NCBI GenBank assembly: GCA_036500345.1 | Contig: DASYCE010000006.1 | Location: forward strand, 16,349 to 80,348 | DNA length: 64,000 nt | Source of the DNA: Gemmatimonadales bacterium | Lineage (GTDB): Bacteria; Gemmatimonadota; Gemmatimonadetes; Gemmatimonadales; GWC2-71-9 | Direction: 5' to 3' | In this document: in pieces, positions 17,386-26,352 of the stretch | Layout: each line of letters starts with the position of its first letter | Numbering within the stretch: position 1 is the first letter of the stretch | The notes under the pieces: generated by a model | Told to the model about the DNA's origin: nothing | What the model saw: only the letters and a program-made list of their open reading frames with translations | Databases searched by the model: none | Position numbers and translations under genes: made by a program

Positions 17386-18152
17386 AGCTCCTCATCGTCG
17401 ACGACGAACCGCTGGCACGGCAGGGGCTTCGTCGGGAGATCAGTCGCCTTCCCGGGACGGTGATCGTCGGCGAATGTGGCACGCGTGCCGAGGCGGTGAC
17501 GGCGATCGTCGAACGCCGGCCCGACGTGGTGCTGCTCGATATCCAGCTGGGTCGCGGCACCGCGTTCGAGATCATCGAGGAGATCGGCGCCGAGGTGATG
17601 CCGGTGGTGATCTTCGTCACGGCGTACGACCGGCATGCGATCAAGGCGTTCGAGGTGCACGCGCTCGACTATCTCCTCAAGCCGGTCGATCCCGAGCGGC
17701 TGCGCGATGCGATCGATCGTGCGTCGATGCAGATCGCGCGTGAACCGCGGCGCGGCAGTGCGGGCCGGCTCGAGGCGGTGATCGATGCGGTGGGTCCCTC
17801 GCCCGCTCAAGGGACTCCCCTCTCACGCCTCGTTGTGCGCGACGGCGAGCGGCTGGTCTTCGTCGATGCCGGGAAGGTCGAATGGGTCGAAAGCGCCGGG
17901 AATCAGGTCCGCGTGCATGCCGGCGGCCGGAGCTACACGCTGCGCACCACGATGGACCGGCTCGAGCGCAGGCTCGCCAGCCGCGGCGATTTCATCCGGG
18001 TACGACGTTCGGCGCTGGTGAATATCCGCGCTGTCTCGGCGCTCGAACGGTACGCCAAGGGGATGTACACCGTCCGGCTGACCAGCGGTGCGACAGTCAC
18101 ATCGAGCCGCTATCACCAGGAGAACCTGCGGAAGCTGATTACTCCCGCCTGA
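17382..18152 (+). CDS. LytTR-family response regulator
   Basis: This 256-residue protein starts at GTG 17382, which overlaps the kinase stop by GTGA. The receiver domain (1-120) has the acidic pair DDEP, phospho-acceptor D53 in VVLLDIQLG, the Thr in FVTAYD and Lys in LLKPVD. The LytTR DNA-binding domain (about 150-256) has VEWVESAGNQVRVHAG, TTMDRLERRL, FIRVRRSALVNI and SSRYHQENLRKLI. LytTR proteins bind direct repeats ahead of their targets. Its last 14 bases overlap the end of the convergent ADOP-2 gene. Confidence 0.95.
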   Translation: MKLLIVDDEPLARQGLRREISRLPGTVIVGECGTRAEAVTAIVERRPDVVLLDIQLGRGTAFEIIEEIGAEVMPVVIFVTAYDRHAIKAFEVHALDYLLKPVDPERLRDAIDRASMQIAREPRRGSAGRLEAVIDAVGPSPAQGTPLSRLVVRDGERLVFVDAGKVEWVESAGNQVRVHAGGRSYTLRTTMDRLERRLASRGDFIRVRRSALVNIRAVSALERYAKGMYTVRLTSGATVTSSRYHQENLRKLITPA

Positions 18153-20580
18153 GTGCCTCCACCGGATCGACTCGCGCGGCGCGCATCGCCGGCACCGCGC
18201 ACGCCACCATCACGACCGCTCCGAGGAAGAGGAGCACGCCGATGCGTGTCAGCGGATCGTTCGATCCGACCTTGAAGAGCATTCCATTCAGCACGCGCGA
18301 CAGCGCGAGCGATCCCGCGAAGCCGACGACCAGCCCGCTCACCGCCAGGAATCCTCCCTCCTTCAGCACCAGCGCCATGATCCCGCCGCGCTCGGCGCCG
18401 AGGGCCGCACGAATGCCGAGCTCGCGGGTGCGCTGCGCCACCGAGAAGGCGATCACGCCGTAGAGGCCCACCGCCGAGAGCAGGAGCGCCAGCACCGCGA
18501 ATCCCGCCACCAGCGTGAGCGAGAAGCGCCGCACCGCCACTGACGCCGCCATCAGATCGCCCATCGTCCGCTCGGCATAGAACGCCTGATCGGCATCGAC
18601 GCCGGCGATCGCATGACGGATCTTCGGCAGCAGGAGATGCGGGTCGCCCTGCGTCCGGATGGCGAGCGAGATGATCGGATCGGGCCCCTGGGCAAATGGA
18701 TAGAAGACTTCGGGCTTGGCCGGCTGGTCGAGTGCTTCGCCGTGGACGTCATGGACCACGCCGATCACGACCTTCGCCGTCGTGTCGCCGTTCATCACGC
18801 GGATCTTGCGGCCGACCGGGTTGCCGTCGGGGAAGAAGAGCCGCGCGGCAGTCTGGTTGAGGATGGCAACCGGCGCGGGCGACTTCGCGGTGTCGCGCAG
18901 CGCGTCGAAATCATGCCCCTCGATGAACGGGATCCGCATCGTGGCGAAGTACGCACCGCCGATCGTGCGATATCCCACCGACGGCAGGTCGCTCACGTTG
19001 GCATACGGATGTTCCACCGCCTCGGCGGTGGTGGAGTTGCCCAGATTGCTCATCGGCAGCGTATTGATCGACGCCGCCGACACGACGCCGGGGATGCGGT
19101 TGAGCTGCGTGACCACATCCCGGTCGAATCGCGCCGATGTGGCGTCATCGAATCGCGATGTCAACAGCGTGATCATTGTCATCACATTCCTGGGATCGAC
19201 GCCGGGGTCGATCGTCGCGATGGCGCTGAACGACCGCAGCAGCAGGCCGGCGCCGGTGAGCAGCATCACCGCGAGCGCCACTTCGCCGATCACCAGCGCT
19301 GCGCGCATCTTCCGCAGGCCGCGATGGCTGGTGCCGCGGCTCCCTTCGCGCAACGCGTCGATCGGCCCGGTGCCACGTTGCTGCAGTACCGGGGCGAAGC
19401 CGAAGAGCATGCCGGTGACCGCGGACGCCGCCACCGCAAAGAGAAGGACCCGGCCGTTGACGGCGATCTCGCCAACCCGGGGAATGTTGTTCGGCGCGAT
19501 GGCGCGAAGGAGTGCCACGCCCCAGGTGGCGAGCAGGATCCCGACGACCCCGCCGATCAGCGCGAGGAGGATACTCTCGGTGAGGAGCTGGCGCGCCAGG
19601 CGTCCCGGCGACGCACCGAGCGCGGTACGAATGCCGATTTCGCGTTCACGCTGCGAGGAGCGGGCGAGGAGGAGGCCGCCGACGTTGGCGCACGCAATCA
19701 TCAGCACGAACAGCACTGCGCCGAAGAGGATGCCGATCGGCCGGCGCGCCGGCGCGGTGATCTGCTCCTGCAGCGGCGATCCCCTGAACACCAGATCACG
19801 ATCCTGATCAGGATGGTCGTGCGCCAGCGTGCGCGCGATCCGGCCGAGATCGGCCGCGACGGAGGTCTCGGCGCCCGGTCTGATCCGCGCGATCACCCAG
19901 TAGTTGTTGTTGCCGCGATTGTCGAGATCGTTTGCGCTTTCGTGGCCGAGCGGGAGATAGACATCCGGCGCGTGAGAGGGCATCGGCACCGCCGACGGCA
20001 CCAGGTCGGGGAACTGGAACTTCGCGGGGAGCACGCCGACGATGGTGCGCGGCTTCCCGTCGATGATCGCCGCCTTGCCGACAATCGCGCGATCGGCGTT
20101 GAACCGTTCGTGCCAGATGCGATCACTGATGACCGCTTCCTCGGGATAGCTGGTCGACTCGGTCCCGCCGGTGAAGAGCCGCCCCATGGCGGGGTGGACC
20201 CGCAACACGTCGAAGATGGAGTCACCGACGTAGATCCCGAGTGTCGATTCAGGATGGTCGCCGCCACTCAGGTTGAACAGCCAGTAGCGAAAGCTCGCGA
20301 CCTCTGTCAGCGAGCGCGACGACGTGCGAAGGTCGCGGAAGTCGGGGAACGAAAACTGGGTTTGCTGATTGTCGCCGGTGCCGGCACCGACGAGCTGCAC
20401 CAGCTGTTGCGGTGCGTCATAGTCGAGCGATCGGAGGAGGACACCGTCGACCACCGAGAAGATGGCAGCGGTCGCACCGATGCCGAGTCCGATGGTGAGC
20501 ACCGCGACGACGGTGAAGATCGGATACTGGCGCAGGGTCCGGAGGGCAAAACGGATGTCGCGAACGATCGAATCGAACAT
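18139..20580 (-). CDS. ADOP-2: orphan MacB/FtsX-type permease
   Basis: The protein has 813 residues from ATG 20580 (MFDSIVRDIRFALRTLRQYP). The frame is open to 20778, but that stretch is not permease-like. It has the same two-unit architecture as ADOP-1, with first helix TVVAVLTIGLGIGATAAIFS, a MacB-like periplasmic domain, FtsX helices (GILFGAVLFVLMIACANVGG), then a second unit ending AARVDPVEALRRE. It lacks the cytosolic prefix domain carried by the other four permeases. It has no ATPase partner nearby. It is divergent from a padR across a 273-base region containing operator-like repeats, so it may share regulation with ADOP-3. Confidence 0.9.
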   Translation of the reverse strand: MFDSIVRDIRFALRTLRQYPIFTVVAVLTIGLGIGATAAIFSVVDGVLLRSLDYDAPQQLVQLVGAGTGDNQQTQFSFPDFRDLRTSSRSLTEVASFRYWLFNLSGGDHPESTLGIYVGDSIFDVLRVHPAMGRLFTGGTESTSYPEEAVISDRIWHERFNADRAIVGKAAIIDGKPRTIVGVLPAKFQFPDLVPSAVPMPSHAPDVYLPLGHESANDLDNRGNNNYWVIARIRPGAETSVAADLGRIARTLAHDHPDQDRDLVFRGSPLQEQITAPARRPIGILFGAVLFVLMIACANVGGLLLARSSQREREIGIRTALGASPGRLARQLLTESILLALIGGVVGILLATWGVALLRAIAPNNIPRVGEIAVNGRVLLFAVAASAVTGMLFGFAPVLQQRGTGPIDALREGSRGTSHRGLRKMRAALVIGEVALAVMLLTGAGLLLRSFSAIATIDPGVDPRNVMTMITLLTSRFDDATSARFDRDVVTQLNRIPGVVSAASINTLPMSNLGNSTTAEAVEHPYANVSDLPSVGYRTIGGAYFATMRIPFIEGHDFDALRDTAKSPAPVAILNQTAARLFFPDGNPVGRKIRVMNGDTTAKVVIGVVHDVHGEALDQPAKPEVFYPFAQGPDPIISLAIRTQGDPHLLLPKIRHAIAGVDADQAFYAERTMGDLMAASVAVRRFSLTLVAGFAVLALLLSAVGLYGVIAFSVAQRTRELGIRAALGAERGGIMALVLKEGGFLAVSGLVVGFAGSLALSRVLNGMLFKVGSNDPLTRIGVLLFLGAVVMVACAVPAMRAARVDPVEALRRE

Positions 20581-20747
20581 GGCGAGTCCTCGGGCACGCG
20601 TCGCGGCATCATTGCCGACAACGAACCGGATGGAGGGAAGGGCAACCAACGTGCCGCGGCTGCCCACAGCAAGTCCTTGCGCTGCCGCGCTTTGCGTCGT
20701 GGCGCCCGTGCCGTCAAACCCTGTGGCTGTCCGCCTGTGGTTGCGCT

Positions 20748-20763
20748 TGTCCGGAAACGGACA
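20748..20763. promoter_or_regulatory. Inverted repeat TGTCCG-GAAA-CGGACA
   Basis: This is a perfect 6-bp inverted repeat in the divergent ADOP-2/padR region. Together with the preceding T it reads TTGTCCGGAA. The same ten bases form the left half of the 19-bp palindrome at 53496-53514, so one regulator could read both sites. It could be coincidental in GC-rich DNA. Confidence 0.35.
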
Positions 20764-20782
20764 CTCCTCGATCGCCATTGCC

Positions 20783-20830
20783 TTGACAGTCTGGGTATCC
20801 GTTGGTAGCGTTACTTAGACAGTCTTGGTA
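20783..20830 (+). promoter_or_regulatory. Direct repeats GACAGTCTKGGTA with overlapping promoter
   Basis: GACAGTCTGGGTA (20785-20797) and GACAGTCTTGGTA (20818-20830) differ at one base. Their starts are 33 bases apart, about three helical turns. TTGACA at 20783-20788 overlaps the first copy and could be a -35 box, with TAGCGT (20806-20811) 17 bases further as -10. The second copy ends 23 bases before the padR ATG at 20854. This layout fits an autoregulatory PadR operator controlling padR, ADOP-3 and possibly the divergent ADOP-2. Confidence 0.5.
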
Positions 20831-20853
20831 ATCACCCTGGCCGCGAGTCTTCA

Positions 20854-21210
20854 ATGTCCGGCGATCAGTCCAAGGATTGGCTTCACGGTACCCTCGATGT
20901 CCTCGTGCTCAAGGCGTTGAGCGGGGGACCGCGTCACGGCTACGCCGTCGCGCGCTGGCTTGAAGACACCACCGGCGACCGGCTGCAGATCGAGGACGGG
21001 TCGCTCTATCCGGCGCTCTACCGCATGGAGCGGAAGAAATGGGTCGAAGCGTCGTGGGGGATGTCGGAGCTCGGCCGCAAGGCAAAGCTCTACCGGCTCA
21101 CCCCCCGCGGCCGCAAGCAGCTGCAGCTCGAGACATCGGACTGGAACGACTACGTGAGCATCGTGTCGCTGGTCCTCCTGACTGCGACCGGCGCAGGACC
21201 CGACCGGTGA
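20854..21210 (+). CDS. PadR-family transcriptional regulator of ADOP-3
   Basis: This 118-residue PadR protein carries [32 protein letters not shown], then EDGSLYPALYRMERKKWVEA for the recognition helix and wing, and RLTPRGRKQLQLE leading into the dimerisation helix. It should repress its own operon. Its stop overlaps the permease start (GTGA at 21207-21210), so regulator and permease are translated together. Direct repeats upstream are candidate operators. Confidence 0.95.
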   Translation: MSGDQSKDWLHGTLDVLVLKALSGGPRHGYAVARWLEDTTGDRLQIEDGSLYPALYRMERKKWVEASWGMSELGRKAKLYRLTPRGRKQLQLETSDWNDYVSIVSLVLLTATGAGPDR

Positions 21211-23885
21211 GCTGGTGGCCGGGTCGCCGGAAGGGCGCGCGCCCGATTCCGGGCACGATGAGCGTCGACGAGGAGGTCGACGCCGAACTCGACTTCCACG
21301 TCGCAATGCGGATTCACGAATACATCGCCCGCGGTCTCGACCCCGAGGCCGCCCGGCGCGCAGCGATGACCAAGTTCGGTGACCTGGGCTCGACGATGAC
21401 CACATGCCGTGCACTCGGCTATCAACGGGAGCGTGAGATGCAACGCCACGAATACCTGAGCGAACTGATGCAGGATATCCGTCTTGCGATGCGGCAGTTG
21501 CGTCGCCTCCCGGTCTTCGGCTGCGTGGCGGTGTCGATCCTCGCGATCGGCATCGGGACGACCACGGCGATCTTCAGCGCGGCGGAAGCGGTGGTGCTGC
21601 GGCCCCTTCCGTACGCGCATGCCGATCGGCTCGCGATGGTCTTCGATCGCTGGCACGATGTCGACGGGAATGCTGCCGCAGGCAACTACGCGGAGTGGCA
21701 GCGCCGTTCGACTTCGTTCGATCAGCTCGCCGCCGCGGACTTCGGCAACATGACTGTCGCCTCAGGCGACTCGCCGGAACGCGTGGTCGGCGCGCAGGTG
21801 ACCGCCAACTTCTTCACCACGCTGGGCGTCCGGCCGGCGGTGGGTCGTGTCTTCACCGCGGCCGAGGATCACCCAAATCCGAACGTGGCCGTGCTGAGCG
21901 ACGGGCTGTGGCGTCGCGACTTCGGCGGCGACCGCGATGCCGTCGGCAAGACGATCCGTCTCAACGGAACGTCATATCTGATCGTCGGCGTCATGCCGGC
22001 AGGATTCGATCCCACCAGCTCGGGCGAAGAACTCTGGACGCCGGCGGGGTTCACCGGCGAACAGCTGACCGACCGTGACAATCATCACTATGTGGTCATC
22101 GGGCTCCTCAAGCCTGGCGCGACGATCGACCGGGCGCAGTCCGAGCTGACCTCGATCGCCCGCGACATGGAAAAGGAATATCCGCAGACCAACACCGGCT
22201 ACGCCGTGCATGTTCGCTCGCAGAAGGATGTGATCGTCGGCGACAATCGCACCTGGCTCTTTCTGCTCCTCGGTGCCGTCGGATCGGTACTGCTCATCGC
22301 GTGCGGCAATGTGGCGAATCTTCTCCTCGCGCGTGGTGCGAGCCGCGCCAAGGAATTTGCGATCCGCACGGCAATCGGCGCCGGTCGCGGACGGATCATT
22401 CGCCAGCTGATGACCGAGAATCTGGTGCTCGGCGCCGCCGCGGCGGTGCTTGGTGTCGGCGTGGCGTGGGCCGGCGTCCGACTGCTGGTCGCAGCTGCTC
22501 CGGCGGGAATCCCGCGCCTCGAGATGACCCGCATCGACGGCACCGCCCTCGGCTTTGCGCTGATGATTGCGATCGTCTGCTCGGTCATCTTCGGGCTGGT
22601 ACCGGCACTTCGGGCCGGGAGCACCGATCTCCACGGCGTGATCAAGGAGGGGACTCGCACCGCAATGGCGAGCACCCGCGACCGGGCTCGCACCGCGCTC
22701 GTGGGGATCGAAATTGCCGTCGCGCTGATGTTGCTGGTCGGCGCCGGATTGTTGATCCGCAGCGCGATCTACGTCGCGCGCATCAATCCCGGCTTCGAGA
22801 TGGATGGACTCTTCACCGCGCGCGTCGCGCTTGGCCAGCCTGCCCAGGGCGACGGCGTGGCCGAAGCAGAGCAGACCTTCGATCGGATCGTCACGGCACT
22901 CAAGTCGCGGCCCGAGATCGCCGCGGCCGCGCTGACCTCGCAGGCGCCGCTCGGATTTGCCGGGACCTCCAACGGTCTCGTCCCCGAAGGGCGGCCGCGA
23001 ACGATCGCCTACGCCATTCAGTCGCAGCTGCGGATGGTGACGCCGGGCTATCTCGCGGCGATGCACATTCCGCTCGTCGCCGGCCGCGACATCAGCGACG
23101 CCGACGTGCGCGGGGCGATGCGCGTCATCGTCGTCAGCGAGGCGCTGGCCCGGAAGGCATGGCCCAACGAGAGCGCCATCGGCAAGCGGATCGCCTGCTG
23201 CGAAGGAACCGACGCCGACCCGCGGTGGAAGACGGTCGTTGGTGTCGCCGCCGACGTGCATTCCAACGGTCCGACCCAGGACGTCGGGCCGGAATTCTAC
23301 CTGCCGATGGCACAGGCGCCGAGCGACGCATGGATGTGGGTGTCGCGCGCGATGACCGTGGTCGCCCGGGCCCGCCACGGCGACGGTGCCGCGCTCGCGC
23401 CGGTCATTCGCGCCGTCGTGAAGGATGCCGATCCCGCCGCGCCAGTCTACCAGGCGGCGACGATGAAGGAGCAACTGCGCACCAATCTCGCGGCGACGCG
23501 GTTCACGCTGATCCTGCTCACCGTCCTCGGCGGTGCCGGGTTGCTCCTCGCGATCACCGGCGTGTACAGCGTGATCGCCTATTTCGTCTCGCTGCGCACC
23601 CCGGAAGTCGCCGTGCGCATGGCGCTCGGCGCAACCGCCTTCGATGTGGTCGCGTTGCTCAGCTGGCAGGGAGCGGGTGCGATCATTGGGGGGCTCGTTG
23701 CAGGAGCGATGGCGTCGCTCTGGGTCACGCAATTCCTGCAGAGCTTTCTCGTCGGCGTCCGTCCTCGCGATCCGGTGACGATGATCGCGTCGATCGGAGT
23801 GGTTGCGCTGGTTGCCGCTGCGGCGACGGTGATCCCGGCGCGGCGCGCTACCGGCGTGAATCCGGCGACTGCGCTGCATGGGTAG
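21207..23885 (+). CDS. ADOP-3: orphan MacB/FtsX-type permease
   Basis: The protein has 892 residues from GTG 21207, chosen for the 4-base overlap with padR. The cytosolic prefix (DEEVDAELDFHVAMRIHEYI) is followed by DIRLAMRQLRRLPVFGCVAV and two MacB/FtsX units. FtsX helices include WLFLLLGAVGSVLLIACGNV and, in the second unit, FTLILLTVLGGAGLLLAITG. It ends RATGVNPATALHG. As with the other ADOP proteins, no ATPase or membrane-fusion gene is nearby. The periplasmic domains may engage an envelope substrate; the substrate is unknown. Confidence 0.92.
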   Translation: MSWWPGRRKGARPIPGTMSVDEEVDAELDFHVAMRIHEYIARGLDPEAARRAAMTKFGDLGSTMTTCRALGYQREREMQRHEYLSELMQDIRLAMRQLRRLPVFGCVAVSILAIGIGTTTAIFSAAEAVVLRPLPYAHADRLAMVFDRWHDVDGNAAAGNYAEWQRRSTSFDQLAAADFGNMTVASGDSPERVVGAQVTANFFTTLGVRPAVGRVFTAAEDHPNPNVAVLSDGLWRRDFGGDRDAVGKTIRLNGTSYLIVGVMPAGFDPTSSGEELWTPAGFTGEQLTDRDNHHYVVIGLLKPGATIDRAQSELTSIARDMEKEYPQTNTGYAVHVRSQKDVIVGDNRTWLFLLLGAVGSVLLIACGNVANLLLARGASRAKEFAIRTAIGAGRGRIIRQLMTENLVLGAAAAVLGVGVAWAGVRLLVAAAPAGIPRLEMTRIDGTALGFALMIAIVCSVIFGLVPALRAGSTDLHGVIKEGTRTAMASTRDRARTALVGIEIAVALMLLVGAGLLIRSAIYVARINPGFEMDGLFTARVALGQPAQGDGVAEAEQTFDRIVTALKSRPEIAAAALTSQAPLGFAGTSNGLVPEGRPRTIAYAIQSQLRMVTPGYLAAMHIPLVAGRDISDADVRGAMRVIVVSEALARKAWPNESAIGKRIACCEGTDADPRWKTVVGVAADVHSNGPTQDVGPEFYLPMAQAPSDAWMWVSRAMTVVARARHGDGAALAPVIRAVVKDADPAAPVYQAATMKEQLRTNLAATRFTLILLTVLGGAGLLLAITGVYSVIAYFVSLRTPEVAVRMALGATAFDVVALLSWQGAGAIIGGLVAGAMASLWVTQFLQSFLVGVRPRDPVTMIASIGVVALVAAAATVIPARRATGVNPATALHG

Positions 23886-23938
23886 CGCTTGCGCGGGCGG
23901 GCTATCTTTGCTCCTCTCTCATTCCTGTCGAGCCGAGT

Positions 23939-24448
23939 ATGTCCAGCGCTGCAGAAGGCAAAGCCGTTGCATCAGCCATGATCGCCCTCTGGGAACACGA
24001 GATTCCCTCGACGATCAAGGTGCTCAACGCGGTCCCGGACGCACATCGCGAGCACCGTCCCGCGCCCAAGTCGCGCTCGGCGTGGCAGCTCGCCACCCAC
24101 ATCGCGACGAGCGACGCGTGGTTTCTGGACTGCATCGAGCGCGGCCAGTTCCACTTTGATCAGGAAGCAGCCGCGAAGGCCGCGGCGCAGTTCAACAACG
24201 TCGGGGATGTGGTCGAGTATTACACGGCGACGATTCCGGCGAAGCTGCACGCGATGAACCAGCTTCCCGGCGAGAAGCTCGCGGAGACGGTCGATTTCTA
24301 CGGCCGGATGCAGATGTCGCGTGGAGCGTGGATCGGCTTTGCGACCAACCACAGCGTCCATCATCGCGGCCAGCTCTCGACGTACCTGCGGAACATGGGG
24401 TCGAAGGTCCCCGACATCTACGGACCGAGTGCGGATTCGGAGCCGTAA
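23939..24448 (+). CDS. DinB superfamily protein
   Basis: This 169-residue protein starts at ATG 23939, 53 bases after ADOP-3. DinB features are the His-containing second helix (SAWQLATHIATSDAWFLDCI) and a C-terminal NHSVHHRGQLSTYLRNMG. The His residues make the metal site, and the HHRGQL motif is a strong family marker. The last residues (VPDIYGPSADSEP) are the tail typical of this DinB subgroup. It is likely cytoplasmic. It converges with the TPR regulator 20 bases downstream. Confidence 0.9.
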   Translation: MSSAAEGKAVASAMIALWEHEIPSTIKVLNAVPDAHREHRPAPKSRSAWQLATHIATSDAWFLDCIERGQFHFDQEAAAKAAAQFNNVGDVVEYYTATIPAKLHAMNQLPGEKLAETVDFYGRMQMSRGAWIGFATNHSVHHRGQLSTYLRNMGSKVPDIYGPSADSEP

Positions 24449-24468
24449 CCGCGCGCGAATCCGGCAGT

Positions 24469-26223
24469 TTACGGCGAGGCGACGCCGAGCACTGACTGAC
24501 CATCGAGCGCATCGAATGCAGTGACCGCGGCGCGATGCTGCGCCGCGCATCGTTCGAGGAGTGACGTGAACGCCGGCACGCCGCGCAGCGCGTCCAGCCA
24601 CGGATCACGGGCCAGCATCGGATAGCAGGAGAATCCGTCGGCGGTGATCCGCTCGAGTTGTGCGAGCGCTTCCTCGGCGTCACCATGGCGAGCGATGTGG
24701 CGCGCCACGTAGAAGCGCCCCTCGGGATCGCGAAAGTCCGGTGACAGCATCGAGCGAACTGCGACGACGCTGTCGGCGACGCGCCCCTCGATCAATGCCC
24801 GCGCTCCAACCGCCATGTGCCGTCGCCGGGTCGGCATCTTTTCCTCGACCTCGCACAACGCCGGCAGCGCCTCTTCTCCACGCCCGAGTTCTGCCAGCGC
24901 GAGTGCCACGATGTAGGGAAAGCTGCTGACCGAGAGCCGCGCCAGTTGCGCGAAGTCCCCCTGCATGAACCACGTGTGCATCACGCTCGTACCGATCTTG
25001 CCATCCAGCCGGCGGGCGCGCTCGTGCGCCGCCTCCGATGCGTCGAGCAGTCCGACGTACCGACAGACGGTCACCAGGCCGGCCATCAGTTCGGGGTCGG
25101 CAGCGCGTGCACGGCCGAGGAGCCGGACCATCGCGTCGTGCGCGCGGCCCAGGTCGGCCTCGAGCTGCGCATACAGCTTGTGCGCCATCGTGAGATCCGC
25201 GTTCAACTCGAGCGCCCTCCTGAACGCCGCTTCGGCGCGAACCAGCCCGCCGTCGTGTACCCCTTCAGAAAATTTGGTCTCGACGTGGTATAGCCGGCCG
25301 AGGCGCGCCCAGGCCGGCGCGAAGCGGGGATCCTCCGCCACGGCGCGCTCGTAGTACTCGCGCGCCACGCTCCACTGCTTGGGATCGATGCTCAGCTGAT
25401 TGCCCCGCAGGAAGCAATCGTACGCCGCCTTGCTCGCCGGGACATCGCTCTGCAAGCGCAGGCGATCGCGTGCGGTGAGCGGCACCGCGAGAGATTCGAC
25501 AATACCGCGCGCCAGTTCGTCCTGGATCTGAAAGAGATCGCCGACCGGGACCTGGAGCGTATGGGACCAGAGCAGTGTTCCCGACGCGCACTCGGTGAGT
25601 TGCGCGTGCACCCGCACATGACCCCCGGATCGAAGCAGCGTCCCCGTGACGATGACATCGACGTCGGTCTCGGCACCAATGGCGTGTGTGTCGGTGGCGT
25701 TGCCGGCATACCGGGCGGCGACCAGGCTGGAGCGGACCACGAGCGACTCGAGCCCCGAGAGCGATGAGGCGACGGCGTCGGGGAGCGAGAAGGAGAGGTA
25801 TGCCGTGTCGTCATCGTCGCGCAGCTGGCGAAACGGGAGGACGATGATGCGCGTGAGTGGCCGGGCCGTTACCGGCGCCGCCGCCGCGACCGGCGCCAGG
25901 AATCGGTACCCCCGCCGCGGCAGGGTCTCGACATACCGCGGCGCCTCGGCGTCATCGCCGAGCGCTTCGCGAATCTGTCGGATGCAATAGTTGAGGCCCT
26001 GGTCGAACTCGACATGCCTCCCGGTGCCCCAGACTCCGTCGCGGATTTCCGCCCGGGTGACGACCGAGCCGTTCTGTGTCACCAGCAGGGCAAGGACCTT
26101 GAACGGTTGCGGCGGCAACGCGATGCGCACCCCCTGGCGGAGGAGCTGGGCTGCATCGGTATCGAGTTCAAATGTTCCAAAACGAAGGATGGGCACAGCT
26201 CTTCGGGGCTCCTCGCCGGTCAC
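24469..26223 (-). CDS. CadC-like regulator: winged helix, TolB-like region, TPR
   Basis: The product has 584 residues from GTG 26223. The N-terminal OmpR/PhoB-type winged helix is clear: LRFGTFELDTDAAQLLRQGV, PPQPFKVLALLV, then NYCIRQIREALGDDAEAPRY and ETLPRRGYRFLAPV. A TolB-like module follows (IIVLPFRQLRDDDDTAYLSF, VIVTGTLLRSGGHVRVHAQL). TPR-like helical repeats fill the rest. No transmembrane helix is visible between the domains, unlike classical CadC. The TolB-TPR half parallels that of the kinase at 1837. It is divergent from the peroxiredoxin genes and is a candidate regulator of them. Confidence 0.88.
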   Translation of the reverse strand: MTGEEPRRAVPILRFGTFELDTDAAQLLRQGVRIALPPQPFKVLALLVTQNGSVVTRAEIRDGVWGTGRHVEFDQGLNYCIRQIREALGDDAEAPRYVETLPRRGYRFLAPVAAAAPVTARPLTRIIVLPFRQLRDDDDTAYLSFSLPDAVASSLSGLESLVVRSSLVAARYAGNATDTHAIGAETDVDVIVTGTLLRSGGHVRVHAQLTECASGTLLWSHTLQVPVGDLFQIQDELARGIVESLAVPLTARDRLRLQSDVPASKAAYDCFLRGNQLSIDPKQWSVAREYYERAVAEDPRFAPAWARLGRLYHVETKFSEGVHDGGLVRAEAAFRRALELNADLTMAHKLYAQLEADLGRAHDAMVRLLGRARAADPELMAGLVTVCRYVGLLDASEAAHERARRLDGKIGTSVMHTWFMQGDFAQLARLSVSSFPYIVALALAELGRGEEALPALCEVEEKMPTRRRHMAVGARALIEGRVADSVVAVRSMLSPDFRDPEGRFYVARHIARHGDAEEALAQLERITADGFSCYPMLARDPWLDALRGVPAFTSLLERCAAQHRAAVTAFDALDGQSVLGVASP

Positions 26224-26242
26224 TCATCGAACACTCATCGAA
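26221..26242. repeat. Tandem 11-bp duplication at a start codon
   Basis: CACTCATCGAA occurs twice in direct tandem (26221-26231 and 26232-26242), overlapping the GTG start of the leftward regulator. Read leftward, the upstream copy begins ATGAGTGTTCGATGA. This is a four-codon leader frame (MSVR, stop) ending next to the gene start. The repeat could slip during replication and change the start region. Confidence 0.6.
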
Positions 26243-26352
26243 CGCTCTGCGCGCGCCCAATGTCGGGGAAATGCCGACTCCCACACTATACGCGCAGCAA
26301 CCGGGACGAGCCAGCCCGGACAGCCAATTCAACGATCCGCCAGGAGTCCATC

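Noticed and set aside
18613..20808. Plus-strand 731-codon open frame
   Set aside because: It is antisense to ADOP-2 and shows only the Arg/His/Glu-rich pattern of complementary high-GC frames.
21972..23879. Minus-strand 635-codon open frame
   Set aside because: It is antisense to ADOP-3, with no motif or start signal.
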